Positions 46,027 through 56,269 of a DNA stretch of 64,000 nt are shown one piece after another. Every line of letters begins with the position of its first letter. Position 1 is the first letter of the stretch. Where the stretch lies: positions 4,330,501 through 4,394,500 of the forward strand of contig JAPWDM010000021.1 in assembly GCA_035578155.1 (NCBI GenBank), written 5' to 3'. The notes beneath the pieces were generated by a model. That model was given only the letters and a program-made list of their open reading frames with translations. It did not search any database and was not told the DNA's origin. The stretch comes from Brachynemurus nebulosus (lineage: Eukaryota; Arthropoda; Insecta; Neuroptera; Myrmeleontidae). Made by a program: the position numbers and the translations under genes.

Positions 46027-47007
46027 ATGTATAATTGTGATTTCTGTGGTAAAGCATTTACGCGAAAGTCTAATCTTTCTAGACACTTAAATGCTCAACA
46101 TAATTCGTTAAGCAGTATTAATGATGGTACGATTGGAAAGAATGATAACTCATCAAGCAAATTCATACCATATGATGCTAATAATAAAACACCTGATGAT
46201 ATCTCTATATCTAGATTTGATAATAATGATGATGAAAATACATCTCAACTACAGCATGATATTGATTACTCTGAAGCAATCTTGAATCCGTTTGACCAAA
46301 AAAGGATAGATGCTGCAACTGAAGCCATTCAAACCAAATTTAACTCTTTGAAAAGAGGAGAAAACCGTCGTCAATCTGAAAACGAGAAAGATAGTTGGTC
46401 TAATGAAAGTAAGCAAGTAAATCACTTAACAGCAATTAATAACAATTGCAATGAAACAACCTCCTCTTCACAACTAACTAAATTTCTAGGAACTGCTTTA
46501 GATATTATAATGTTAAAAGAGGTCCGAAACGCTGACTCGGAAAATGAAGCGAAAATTGTCAATCAGGTTAAACCAATAAGCTTAAAACGTCATATAGCTT
46601 CAAATGAAAATGTCGAAAACGGGGCCTTAGCTAAGCATTTTAAGCAAGACAACTTGAGAAAGTCTGGAAATGTTAACATACAATCGAAAAAAATAAAATA
46701 CTGGCATAATCCTAATACTTTAATAGATGAATTACAACGTTTATACGAGACTTCAGAGACTGGTGAAAAAATACTCAATATGATTCGAAGTTTAGAGGAA
46801 AATAAAAATATGTTGTTGTTTAACGTTTACGATCGAGAAGATTTAATCAAAGAGTTAAATGCTTTAAAAGAAACTACTGTTGGTCGAGAAATATTCTCTA
46901 TACTTCGCGAACTTCAAAAGGCTGATATTATTGAACCACTAGGTGATTATCTGGATGAAACTGATAAAGCAGATGCTAGCGATTATGATGATGATGATGA
47001 TGATTAA
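46027..47007 (+). CDS. C2H2 zinc-finger protein with duplicated Polinton C-terminal domain
   Basis: This intact 326-codon gene starts with one classical C2H2 finger (residues 4-25, CDFCGKAFTRKSNLSRH). A long polar linker rich in Asn, Ser and Asp follows. At about residues 224-310 come two tandem copies of a short helical module: YWHNPNTLIDELQRLYE...ILNMIRSLEE and YDREDLIKELNALKE...IFSILRELQKADIIE. The same module ends the 355-residue protein of Polinton 2 (YWDNPNELVSRLRLL...IISIIEELREADIIE). The protein finishes with an acidic Asp run. A role as a DNA-binding regulator or scaffold of the element is an inference. It is the only plainly undamaged larger gene of Polinton 1. Confidence 0.85.
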   Translation: MYNCDFCGKAFTRKSNLSRHLNAQHNSLSSINDGTIGKNDNSSSKFIPYDANNKTPDDISISRFDNNDDENTSQLQHDIDYSEAILNPFDQKRIDAATEAIQTKFNSLKRGENRRQSENEKDSWSNESKQVNHLTAINNNCNETTSSSQLTKFLGTALDIIMLKEVRNADSENEAKIVNQVKPISLKRHIASNENVENGALAKHFKQDNLRKSGNVNIQSKKIKYWHNPNTLIDELQRLYETSETGEKILNMIRSLEENKNMLLFNVYDREDLIKELNALKETTVGREIFSILRELQKADIIEPLGDYLDETDKADASDYDDDDDD

Positions 47008-47288
47008 TTGATTATCCGCATTAAGAATTTACTGAATTTTGAAGAACACCACCGTATAAGAAGCAGCAGTTATCCCTGATTGAAGTGTATATTTTATTTT
47101 TATATTTTTTAACCCTGTAAGATAAAAAGGTTTTTTTTTTTTTTCAAATAAATAACACATATATGTAAATAATTATTGTTCTTTATTTTTAAAATATAAG
47201 TATAAATACAAAATATTTTCACAGTAAATTTATATGTAATATTTTTTACAATAAATGTATATGAAATATTTTTTACAATAAATAAATA

Positions 47289-48038
47289 TTAAAAATTGTA
47301 TGATTTGTTTATATATTCAATAAGACCCGAACGTAATTGTTTCATGTTTTCAGGTAACTGATCCCATACTTGACAAATTCGTTGTGCATATTCGGGTATC
47401 ATATATGCATACAGATGTTGCACACAAATATTATATTTCAATAGTTGTTTTGTTAAGTATAATAACGTATCGAAATTTCTGACTTTTGTATACAAATAAG
47501 GATGAGTCAGAAATATGTCTTCAACGTGTGAAATCCGTGTTGCAAATGTCAATGGTTCACCAACAGGCGGTTGAAAGTTTTCCTCCATTTTCACACCATT
47601 CTTGCACATTTCACAGCGAATTTTCAAACCAGGTGGTCCATCAATATGATCTTGTTGCCATGGTCGATTATAATGTTCAAAACATGGTTCACATTCTTGA
47701 AACATGGCTCGATAATCGGATGGTAACCAAATCCAGGCGCGTTGTATGATTTTTGCACCATAACTTTTCAGCACATTCAAACTGATCCACTTGTAGATTT
47801 GAAGAAATGTTTCCAAGGTCAGCTCGTTCAGTAGCATTGGTTCACGTTCGAAAAATTCACCAATTGAAACATCCGTTTTATCCCAGTCCATTGATTCCGG
47901 TTCAGACAATTTCAAATTTTGCATTTTTACAATAGCATCAATTGTTTTCTCGTAGGTATCAACCCGTTTACGTAGTTTATCCAGTTCACTTTAAAATATT
48001 TGTAGCCGTTTCCAGTAAGCCGATGATGACGATGCCAT
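47289..48038 (-). pseudogene. Polinton protein of unknown function, one internal stop
   Basis: The open part (47289-47924, 211 codons) continues upstream in frame through a coiled-coil-like segment (LDKLRKRVDTYEKTIDAI) to a TAA at 47991-47993. Beyond it, fifteen more codons lead to an ATG at 48038 beginning MASSSSAYWKRLQ. So the gene is about 249 codons long with one stop. It has Cys pairs (CEPCFEHY, CEMCKNG) that may bind zinc. It lies downstream of PolB on the same strand with a 14-base gap. The function is unknown. Confidence 0.65.
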
Positions 48039-48051
48039 TTCCACTTGCGTA

Positions 48052-51000
48052 CTAATTTAACGAGTAATGTCCCCATGCTAAAGTATCCGTTTCCCCCTCC
48101 ACAATATGTCGTTTCGTATTGTACGGGCTGAGCGCCACCTTGTTCTGAGTTACACTATACACATTATGTTTTTTCGATTGTATCAGATTTTGTTGTCGGT
48201 TTATGATTGTATTGTGTTTTAGACAGTCCACGTAATCGTTGAAAGTTATCGTTTTCTTAACCACAGAGTTCTTTACACCTTTCGCTTTCTTCGTGTGATC
48301 CTCGCCGTCCACTTGACAACTATACATTTTCGATCTTAAGCCCACAAATTTTGCAAATATTCGTCCATTTAGCTCATCCTTCATTAACCCGGGTATTTTC
48401 TTATTTAGTCTAGGCATGTTATATTGATTATACGCGCTGTAATCCGACGTATCAAAGTATTGAATATCACGTTTCATTATTTCGTAAATATCTGGGCATT
48501 TTATCTCGTAAATTAACGAATCCGTGTCTGTGTAGAGTAATTTGCTGTTGTTCCCGAACGTTGGCTGTATGTAGTTGTAATGAAAATCGTAGACACATGT
48601 TTTCGAAATATCCAGAATTGCTTGCCCGACGTATATTGGTTTGTTCATAAACACTTCCGTTTTTCGTAGTTCGACTGCAATAAGATTCTCGTCAAATATG
48701 GTGCGGCTGTGGAAATTCGGTTATGCTATCATAACTTCCGCACCATATCGTCCATACCATTTCGGTAACAGTTTCACAATCGAGTGTTTCCGTACGTTGT
48801 TCATCGTTTTTCCGAAGACCGCGTTGTTGAGTAGCTTGTAGAGATTTTTCTCGAATTCGTTTCCCGCCGTTTGTCTTAGAGCTGTATTCAAGTCGATGTA
48901 GAATTTAAGCCATGGTGATTGATCGAATTGTAGCACTCTATGTATTTTCTTTAATTTCATCCCGTGTTGTAGACATTGTTTCAGGTTCCGATAGTGTATC
49001 ACGTATTTCTGTTTGTTGTATAGCGTTGCCAGTAACATTTCCTGTTTAGTACCGGGTGCACACATTCTCTCTGGACATAATGGTAAATCGTTGTGTTTAT
49101 CGTGCAGTTCTCTCGGGTATTCCAAATCCACTTCCAGTAAATATCCTATTGGTGAATCATCAGGTATTTGTTGAACATCTATCTCGGTATTATCCATCCA
49201 TTTGGAATTCCCCGTTGGTAAGTATTGTGACATTGCCCATCCATATAAGTTGTTCGCGTCATAGTACATCAGGTATTTTGATTCCTCGTCCGGATCGTAG
49301 GTGTTCATATATTTATTGTTTGCTGTCGCGTATCGGTTACTACACTGGCTCAATCCACCTCGAATACCACGTTCAATGAATAATAATTGGTCCACATCAG
49401 ATATCAGTTCTAACTCTACTTTTGTATATTTTAAGGCTGCATCCCACGTAAGTCCCGGCGTCGTGTAGTAATGAGCTGGATCTAATCCGTGTGTGCGCAT
49501 GCACGTATCCCGAAAATTCTCGAAAACATCCGCGAGTAGTAGTATGTCCGTTTTCATATATATAAATCCGAGTATTCTCCAAGCGTCTGTATGTTAATTG
49601 TATCCCAAACTTTTTGTGCGTGTGTAGAGTCATCCATGGTGATATCGCTGTCGTTGAGTCGATTGTAGAATTTCTCCCGTGATGGTAAACATGTTTCCTC
49701 TAATTTATCCCAGCCTGATATGTAGTCGTACGGAAAAACACCTTTACGCGTAAGTAATTTGTAGTCGGTATCCGGAAATTGTGATTTAACTATGTTGAAC
49801 TCGTTGAGATATGAAGATAATTTATCCAAACTTGATGCCATAAATCGGAAAGAGTCGATGAATCTAAATGTAATTTCGCTGCCCGTAACATGTTTAGTGA
49901 ATGCAATATATTGTTCCTTGTTGATTGGTAGTAAGTCGACACGTCCCTCGAATGCTGTTGCTATATCCTTTATTACGAAATGTGCATCATAACCATTCAA
50001 GTTGTGGAATACAACAGGAATCATATGAAAATCTGTATAATTCAAGTTGCATCCCTTGTGCGCAGGTCCATTGTATTCGCCGGTGAAGTGGTTATGATCA
50101 CGAACCACAATATCCTCAGGTTTCAATGGTTTCTCGCAGATGTGGCACCCGGTACTTCATTGTTTAAGTTTCTGTTGTTCCTCTGGTGTTAACTCGTTCA
50201 TTGGTATTATGTTGTCATATATGGGTTCCAAGATATTTTCACGTAACGTTGCCAGTTCTTCCGCGAACCATTTTTCGCAATTTGGTCCGCGGTATGATCG
50301 ATAGTTGCTTAACTGGTTGTTGTAGGAGCAGTGAAAAGTAGTAACCGATACTGTATGCCCGATGTTGTTGATACGTTGTCGTGTTTTTCCGATTTTCGTT
50401 ATTCGTTACAGGTTGTAGGAATGATTCCACGTCCGCGTAAATTATAAATGGAACACGTTTCTTGTTGCTGTAGTTCTTGAATGATATGTATTTGCTTTTC
50501 CCTTCTGGCATTATCACCCGACAGTTGTTCATGTTCACGCAGTCTTCCGTATGTTTGATCAGTTTATCTTCTGTGCGAAAGTAATTTAAGCATCGATCAC
50601 AGATATATTTTTTCCCGTCACGTTTTGATAATTGTTTTGATACGAGTTGCGATAAGTCCTTAATCCAGCAGAAATGGTAGCGTAAATCTTGATCGTTGTC
50701 CTGTTCGTTGTCTTCATCCTCGTAATACTCGTTCTGAATCATTAAAAGGTTTGTGTGGTTTTGTTTCTTCTCTCTCGTTAGCGCAGCAGGTACGGTTTCA
50801 AAATGTCCATTTTGTTTCTTTAACACAAACACGTTGACTGATATTGTTGGGTTCTGTTTCTCGAATTTGCTCAGTTGTTGGATCGTCATTGGAAATTGTA
50901 TCCCGTCCAAGTTTAGTATCGTTGAGTAGTATGGGTACGATGATGTTCTTTCAGCATGTTTATTTGTTGGATAAAGTGCTGATACCACTGCCCACGCGAA

Positions 51001-51522
51001 ACAGGCGTCATCGTTGAAGTTCTCAATGTTGGTACATGCTTTTTTAGTTTTTATTTCCTGTGGCAATTCGATGTAGCTTGATCCACGGAAAGGTGTGTAT
51101 TTGTTCACGTTCACGGCTAGGTTGATTATGCTTGATAAAGCCGATCCGCTTCCCGACTCGGTAAACTCGCTCAATTTTCTTAGAATTGGTTCCTGTATAT
51201 GTTCCATGTAGCACTGTTTTAAGTTTGTTCCACGATCTATTATGATATTCGGTGTATTGAAGTGTTTCATGTCGTATTTATCCTCGTTGCCATCAGTTTT
51301 CACAAATAACCCGCAAAACGTTGTGTTGACTTTTATCGTTAGGTATTGTTTCAGAATATTTTGTATTCGCCGAGTGAACAACGATATAGCGTCGTCTAAA
51401 AAGTCCTTTGGCTCTATGTGTGTTATGTTGGTAACCACTCCCGTTCGTATTCGACTTGCAAATGCGGATTCCACGTCAGTCCATTGAATTCTATCAGATC
51501 TTTTACGTTGATTTTGATTCAT
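48052..51522 (-). pseudogene. polB: Protein-primed DNA polymerase B, frameshifted
   Basis: Four minus-strand pieces (50239-51522, 49554-50126, 48721-49557, 48052-48654) follow each other as a family B polymerase. The N-terminal piece has a C2H2-like motif (CDRCLNYFRTEDKLIKH) and Exo I (FIIYADVES). The second has an HNH-like insertion (VRDHNHFTGEYNGPAHKGCN) and Exo II (HNLNGYDAHF). The third has Exo III ([14 protein letters not shown]), Pol A ([12 protein letters not shown]) and the Pol B box ([13 protein letters not shown]). The last has YTDTDSL (Pol C) and ends in TLAWGHYSLN. Breaks near 50.34, 50.16 (an in-frame TGA), 49.55 and 48.7 kb inactivate it. It would have replicated the element by protein priming. 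Confidence 0.93.
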
Positions 51523-51652
51523 TTATGTTGGTATTTGTACGTTTCATCCATTTTTCTAATTCATCTGCATCTCGGGTATCCATTTCCAGTAATGATAGCG
51601 CGTTTCGTACATTTTCCACCATTCTAGTTGCCACGTCGTTTAATGAAGCCAT
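51503..51652 (-). CDS. 49-codon frame overlapping the PolB start
   Basis: A short frame starts at an ATG at 51652 (MASLNDVATRMVENVRNALS) and stops at 51503. It overlaps the first ATG of PolB (51522) by 20 bases in another frame. It has amphipathic helical composition and an early Met in good context. It may be a separate small protein, or the true N-terminus of PolB after a frameshift. TATAAAT occurs upstream at 51764-51770. Confidence 0.45.
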   Translation of the reverse strand: MASLNDVATRMVENVRNALSLLEMDTRDADELEKWMKRTNTNINESKST

Positions 51653-52414
51653 TGTTGTATTTTAATTTAAAAAAAAAACCTCGATACAAATTCTTGCAAC
51701 AATAACAATATTAACTGCTTGAAGATTGCTGAAGAAGTGATTTGAGGGGGCACGCAGACCTCAATTTATACAATTTTGACTGCTCGAAAAATTCTGGAGG
51801 GGAATCACAAAAAATGCTTGCTCAGAATTTTTACAACGCAAATAACCGAAGGTCAAATGTCAAATTCCGAGAAATTTATTTTGCATTTGAAACCTAATAA
51901 AAGAATTGCTGACTAATTTTAAACAAACATTTTTTAAAATTAAAACATATAAATAAATTGAAAAAACCCCCGATTATTATCAGGCCATAAATTAAAAATT
52001 CCGAGAAAACTATTTCATATTTGAAATCAAACAAAGAAATTGCTGTGTTGTCAAAATCTTAAATAAACATTTTTTAAATTAAAACTTACATAAATAAACA
52101 AATTAAAAAAATATCTGAGTATAAGTCAGCAAAATCTTAAATAAACATAGCTAAATTAATGATTTACGATGACATTAATGTAAACAAATTCCTGGAACTG
52201 ACAAGTTGTGACTTGCTTTGAAATAAAATTCCCCTCTGGCTATGATGCAAACATATCATGAAATTACATCATCCTAAGTCAGCTAAAAAATCTTAAATAA
52301 ACAAACTCAAACCGTATAAAGTCACGAGTTTTTATTAAATAAACAAATTAATCTTATAAATCTTTGTATATACTCATATACAAAAAAAAACCTCAAGTAC
52401 AGCTGACACCCAAA
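51653..52414. other. Polinton 1 upstream region of PolB
   Basis: Non-coding. It contains an imperfect tandem duplication of about 137 bp (units starting AAATTCCGAGAAA at about 51861 and 51998) and several TAAATAAACA blocks up to 52320. It likely holds the PolB promoter. Confidence 0.5.
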
Positions 52415-53548
52415 TTTCCGACAGTACAGTAGCGGTCAGAAATCTGGACCCCGGAGTCTGGTTTTAAAATCTAGCGCTTGGTACAGTGCCCCTACAAAAT
52501 TTAGCGGCCTCCCCTTGGGTTAGGGTATTCCCCACATTTTTGACTTGGTAGTTCGTTTAAAATGACGCAATTAAGGCAAGCGCGTGTTGGGGTTTAGGTT
52601 TGCACGTACAGTGCGCTTCAACAAGTGATCGGACACCTTTTTGCTCAGGAGGGCCCGCACTTTTGACACGGCAGTGTACCAAAAATTTAAGTATAGTACG
52701 GCGTCAAAAGACTGGGGCCATCCCTTGGATTAGGGTAATCCCACATTTTTGACGTGATAGTGTACCTTTCGTTTAAGATGACTGAATTAAGTGAGATTAA
52801 AGGCTAAGGCTTGCATGTACACACAAAAAATAAGTACAGTGCGCTTGAAAAAGTGATCGGTTACCTTTTTGGTCAGGGGGGTCCACACTTTTGACATGGC
52901 AGTGTATCAAAAATTTAAGTACAGTACGGTGTCAAAAGTTTGGGGCCACCCCGTGGGTTAGGGTAATCCCAAATTTTTGACGTGATAGTGTACCTTTCGT
53001 TTAAGATGACTCAATTAACTGAGGTTAAAGGCTAAGGCTTGCATGTACACACAAAAAATAAGTACAGTGCGCTTCAAAAAGTGATCGGATACCTTTTTCA
53101 GTTAGGGGGCCCGCACTTTTGACACGGCAGTGTACCAAAAATTTAAGTACAGTACGGTGTCAAAAGTTTGGGGCCACCCCCGAGTTAGGGTATCCCCACA
53201 TTTTTGACGCGGTAGTGTACCCCAGCTATCAAGTTATAACCCAAAATTTAGTCTGCGCATGCGTCGTGTACTTAAATTCAATCTGCGCATGCGTTAGGTT
53301 TGCATTCAAAAACTACGTCAGTGCTGGCGGGTAATGGGTTAACACAAAATGAAATTGTTATAAGTAAATTGTGATCAACGTCAAATGTCAACAACGAATT
53401 TTTTAATACATGTACGGGCCAGGTCAAAGGTCAATTCATACACTAGGTACAGTAGGACCCCAAACTACACAGTTCTTAACACGGTCAAAAAAGTAGTCCG
53501 GATAATTGAGGTTCTACGGTGGGGTAGAACTGTCCTAGCTATTCTACT
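52415..53548 (-). repeat. Polinton 1 right terminal inverted repeat
   Basis: The inverted copy of 42514-43504, longer because it has about three tandem subrepeats of roughly 240 bp instead of two. It ends in GCTATTCTACT just before the TCTAAT target duplication. Confidence 0.92.
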
Positions 53549-53987
53549 TCTAATGCACCGATTTACTTGAAATTTGGTACAGACCTTCTTAATACTATCA
53601 AAGTTGGTCCGACGTAGGGGGTTTTTGAATTTTTTTTCTGTTACTATTTTTTGAAAAATTTCCAAAGTTGATAAAAGGAGGCGAAAAAATTATTTTTTTT
53701 TTAAATGGACGCCATTTTGTGAAAAAATTTATTTTTTCAAAACGGCTACGTCCGACTAATTTTACATCCTTATTTATTAAGAATTAACTAAAATTTTATG
53801 TTTCAGATCACCAGGAGGGTTGGAATCACGTCCACTGATTTCAATTTTGAATTTTTTTTAATTTTTATACTTTTCAAATATCAATAAAAAACTGTTAAAA
53901 AATGGATACTAAAAATGTTTACTGTTTTTTTATTGCGGCCGTAAAATCATCGCAAAATTGAGCCTCCAGACTAGAATACCCCCTTAA

Positions 53988-55081
53988 TCTATTTTTTAAA
54001 ACAAAAAGCTATCATTCGAAAAATTCAAAAATATTCAACAGGTTTCTTTACACGTTAGTAGTGTATTATGGGGGCTACGGGGCCCTCCGCCTTATGGAAA
54101 ATTAACATTGCCTCCACCCTCCGCCTTATGGAGAAATAACATTACCTTCATCCTCGAGCTCGTTCACTTCGACTAGCTTAATTTTGGTTGGTGGGGGTAA
54201 GTGGTTAGTTAAATTTTGGTAGATGGTCCGTGTCAAATTTTAAGGGTCATTATACTGTATAATTTTGGTGATTTTTGTGGATGTATCTTCTTATGTGACG
54301 TTATCATTCTGATGGTGGCTGGTTCCTGATAAATTTTTGGTAACTGATGTGTGTTGTGTAGATTGCCTATATTAATAAGTAATAATATTTAAAATAAATA
54401 AAATGCAGTCGGCTGGTGTATTCGATCTTTGGTACTTTATTTTACGAAGCGGAAGTGCTAACCACTACACTGTGACGTACACTGGCTCTGGATGTATTAA
54501 ATGTCGAATGTATTCTAACAATTAACATTTTGATCTGTATGTTAATTAAGTGTACAAACATGTTTCAACCAACTATTGCCTAAGGTGGTGAATGGCATTG
54601 CCAACAAATGTTAATATATAAATTATTTATTGCTACACATAAAACTTTCAAATAGGTTTTGCTCAAAGTTTCCCGTTCACGTGATAAAAATGGATATTCA
54701 AATGTCAAATAATTTTTATGTCTTGTGGTAGTCGGTTATTTAACCATATGTATGAAATAAATTTTCCGATCTTACGGGTACCGGATATTTAACCATATGT
54801 ATGAAATAAATTTTCCAATTGCATCAGGCTAGGCACAACCTTGATTGCACACATTGACGTCACATGATTTTCTAGAACAAATACTGGAAAATTCTTGTTT
54901 TAAGATCACATGTCTAAACAACGTGACTTTTATCTATATATACCCTTCATTACTTACGAATTTTATAGTTATCTCCAAAACTCAGCGAAACTCATCAGTT
55001 GTCCTTATCAGTTTAATTGTTGTAAAGATTTTAATTTGTACTGTTTAATTGTTGTAAAAAATTTAATTGTTGCTGTGAAAA
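53988..55081. other. Junction between the Polintons, left end of Polinton 2
   Basis: Non-coding. It contains the candidate left end of Polinton 2 (54057), CCTCCGCCTTATGGA direct repeats (54089-54140), a tRNA-like sequence (54405-54500) and a tandem duplication of about 56 bp with ATTTAACCATATGTATG (54735-54825). TATATATACC near 54936 may be the promoter of the first gene. Confidence 0.5.
54405..54500 (-). other. tRNA-like remnant or SINE head
   Basis: On the minus strand GTGTAGTGGTTAGCAC resembles a tRNA A box, and AGATCGAATAC about 35 bases later resembles a B box. No complete cloverleaf can be folded by eye, so it is a tRNA-derived remnant at most. Confidence 0.35.
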
Positions 55082-55510
55082 ATGGAATTCAATACTTACC
55101 AAGCTGCTGTTGCTGCTGCTGCTACTGCTGCTGCTGTTCCTCAACAAGATCGTGGTGTTACTATGGAATTGCTAAGACAATTGAATGAAACGGGAAAGGT
55201 GAAACCTTGGATTAAATTGGGTGACATGGTTATTAACAAGTTGTATAAAATTGTCGGAATTAGACAATTACAGTCGAAATTTGATCCGACAAAAATGAAA
55301 ACTGTTCTGGAGTTGGAAAATGGATATGTATCACTACCGATGAGATTCGACAATATGGATACCCAAAAATTTGAATGGTTAAAAAACTCACCTAACATGG
55401 CTGTTGTGAACACCGGCGTTGTAGGAAAAACCTTTTCGATAGAATTCAGAGAAATTAATTTGATGGAGTATTACAATTCTGCACACTATGATCCTTCTTG
55501 TAGTACTTGA
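55082..55510 (+). CDS. Small OB-fold-like Polinton protein
   Basis: This intact 142-codon gene begins with an Ala-rich leader encoded by GCTGCT repeats (residues 6-20). The core follows with WIKLGDMVINKLYKIVGIR, then KMKTVLELENGYVSLPMRF. The pattern of W-I-K-L, Y-x-I, and a beta strand ending in V-x-LP-x-RF resembles small arthropod and Polinton-associated proteins with an OB-like fold that may bind single-stranded DNA. This is an inference from the pattern. It is the leftmost gene and is transcribed away from the left end. AATAAA at about 55603 may be its polyadenylation signal. Confidence 0.6.
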   Translation: MEFNTYQAAVAAAATAAAVPQQDRGVTMELLRQLNETGKVKPWIKLGDMVINKLYKIVGIRQLQSKFDPTKMKTVLELENGYVSLPMRFDNMDTQKFEWLKNSPNMAVVNTGVVGKTFSIEFREINLMEYYNSAHYDPSCST

Positions 55511-55700
55511 ATGAAATGGAATAATTCTACCAATGAGATTCAACACAAATGTATACACTATGTTGATCATAATTAAGAAATTGTTTTTTTATATTGTTTG
55601 CTAATAAATTTTTGAAAATATATATATTTTTTATTTATGTATACCTTATTCCTCAAAATATAAAAACACACTTATTTCTCAAAAATTATTTTTATTAAAA

Positions 55701-56210
55701 TTATATATTATAACAATAGTGTTTGTACATAGATATAACGTTTTGTAATGCACAATGTCCAGATAAATGACTTCCACATCGAGGGCTGTTGTAAGTTGTT
55801 ACCATAACCCGCAGCTTAGGACAGTCGAGCGCTTCTTCAAGATTCATTACGACCATTGACGGGAGTAATTGCTTAAGATATCGAACTTTTTCTTCACCCT
55901 TTACGTAGATTATTCGAGCTGAGCGTAATGAGTCCATTAGAATATATTGCAACTGATCATAGTCGGTGTGACCATCCATCCAAGAGAATCCATGATGATT
56001 TTTTCGTAACCACCGGGCAGTCTGTTGATCCTTTTCACTCAAACCACAAAATGGAATTGGTGATTTAAATACATAATGTTGTAGTGTGTAGTCATCGTTG
56101 TAATATTTTTTACCGACATTAAATTTCAGTATAGCCAATTCTTTTGTATAGAAACTTGCTTTTGTTGTATTTTGAAATCCTTGAAAATCAACAATCGCCA
56201 CATCAGCCAT
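55701..56210 (-). CDS. Polinton protein of unknown function, copy B
   Basis: This intact 169-codon paralogue of 44376-44855 shares the motifs DFQGFQ, FYTKELAI, ARWLRKNHHGFSW, IIYVKGEEKVRYL, NLEEALDCPKL and a final C-x2-H-x4-C-x-L-x-N. The N-terminal Asp, central Asp and C-terminal His resemble the layout of DEDDh exonucleases, but the assignment is unproven. TATAAAA lies at 56268-56274 on the minus strand, overlapping the 3' end of the capsid gene, so it can be transcribed on its own. It is the last gene of the minus-strand block. Confidence 0.8.
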   Translation of the reverse strand: MADVAIVDFQGFQNTTKASFYTKELAILKFNVGKKYYNDDYTLQHYVFKSPIPFCGLSEKDQQTARWLRKNHHGFSWMDGHTDYDQLQYILMDSLRSARIIYVKGEEKVRYLKQLLPSMVVMNLEEALDCPKLRVMVTTYNSPRCGSHLSGHCALQNVISMYKHYCYNI

Positions 56211-56269
56211 CGTGATGATGATGCAAAGTCTAAAGTAAGAATAATCGGTCTAAAAATCAAGTACGGCTT

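Larger units (their letters stand above)
42514..53548. mobile_element. Polinton 1 (Maverick), capsid-less, complete ends
   Basis: An 11.0-kb element with terminal inverted repeats starting AGTAGAATAGCTAGG on both sides and a perfect 6-bp target duplication TCTAAT (42508-42513 and 53549-53554). AG ends plus 6-bp duplications are the Polinton/Maverick hallmark. Genes: an unknown small gene, a small FL-SLGL peptide gene, a zinc-finger protein, an unknown gene and DNA polymerase B. No integrase, ATPase, protease or capsid gene is present. The outer 100 bases of the repeats differ at about one position. Confidence 0.93.
42280..53983. mobile_element. TTAA-flanked MITE split by Polinton 1
   Basis: GGGGGTATTCTAGT and its inverse (ACTAGAATACCCCC) are bordered by TTAA at 42276-42279 and 53984-53987. 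Apart from these ends, the outer parts (42280-42507 and 53555-53983) are not inverted copies of each other. They meet exactly at the TCTAAT duplications of the Polinton. With the insert taken out, a MITE of about 0.66 kb with piggyBac-like TTAA target remains. Confidence 0.8.

Noticed and set aside
54405..54500. Functional tRNA gene
   Set aside because: A- and B-box-like words are present, but no proper acceptor and anticodon stems can be made by eye.
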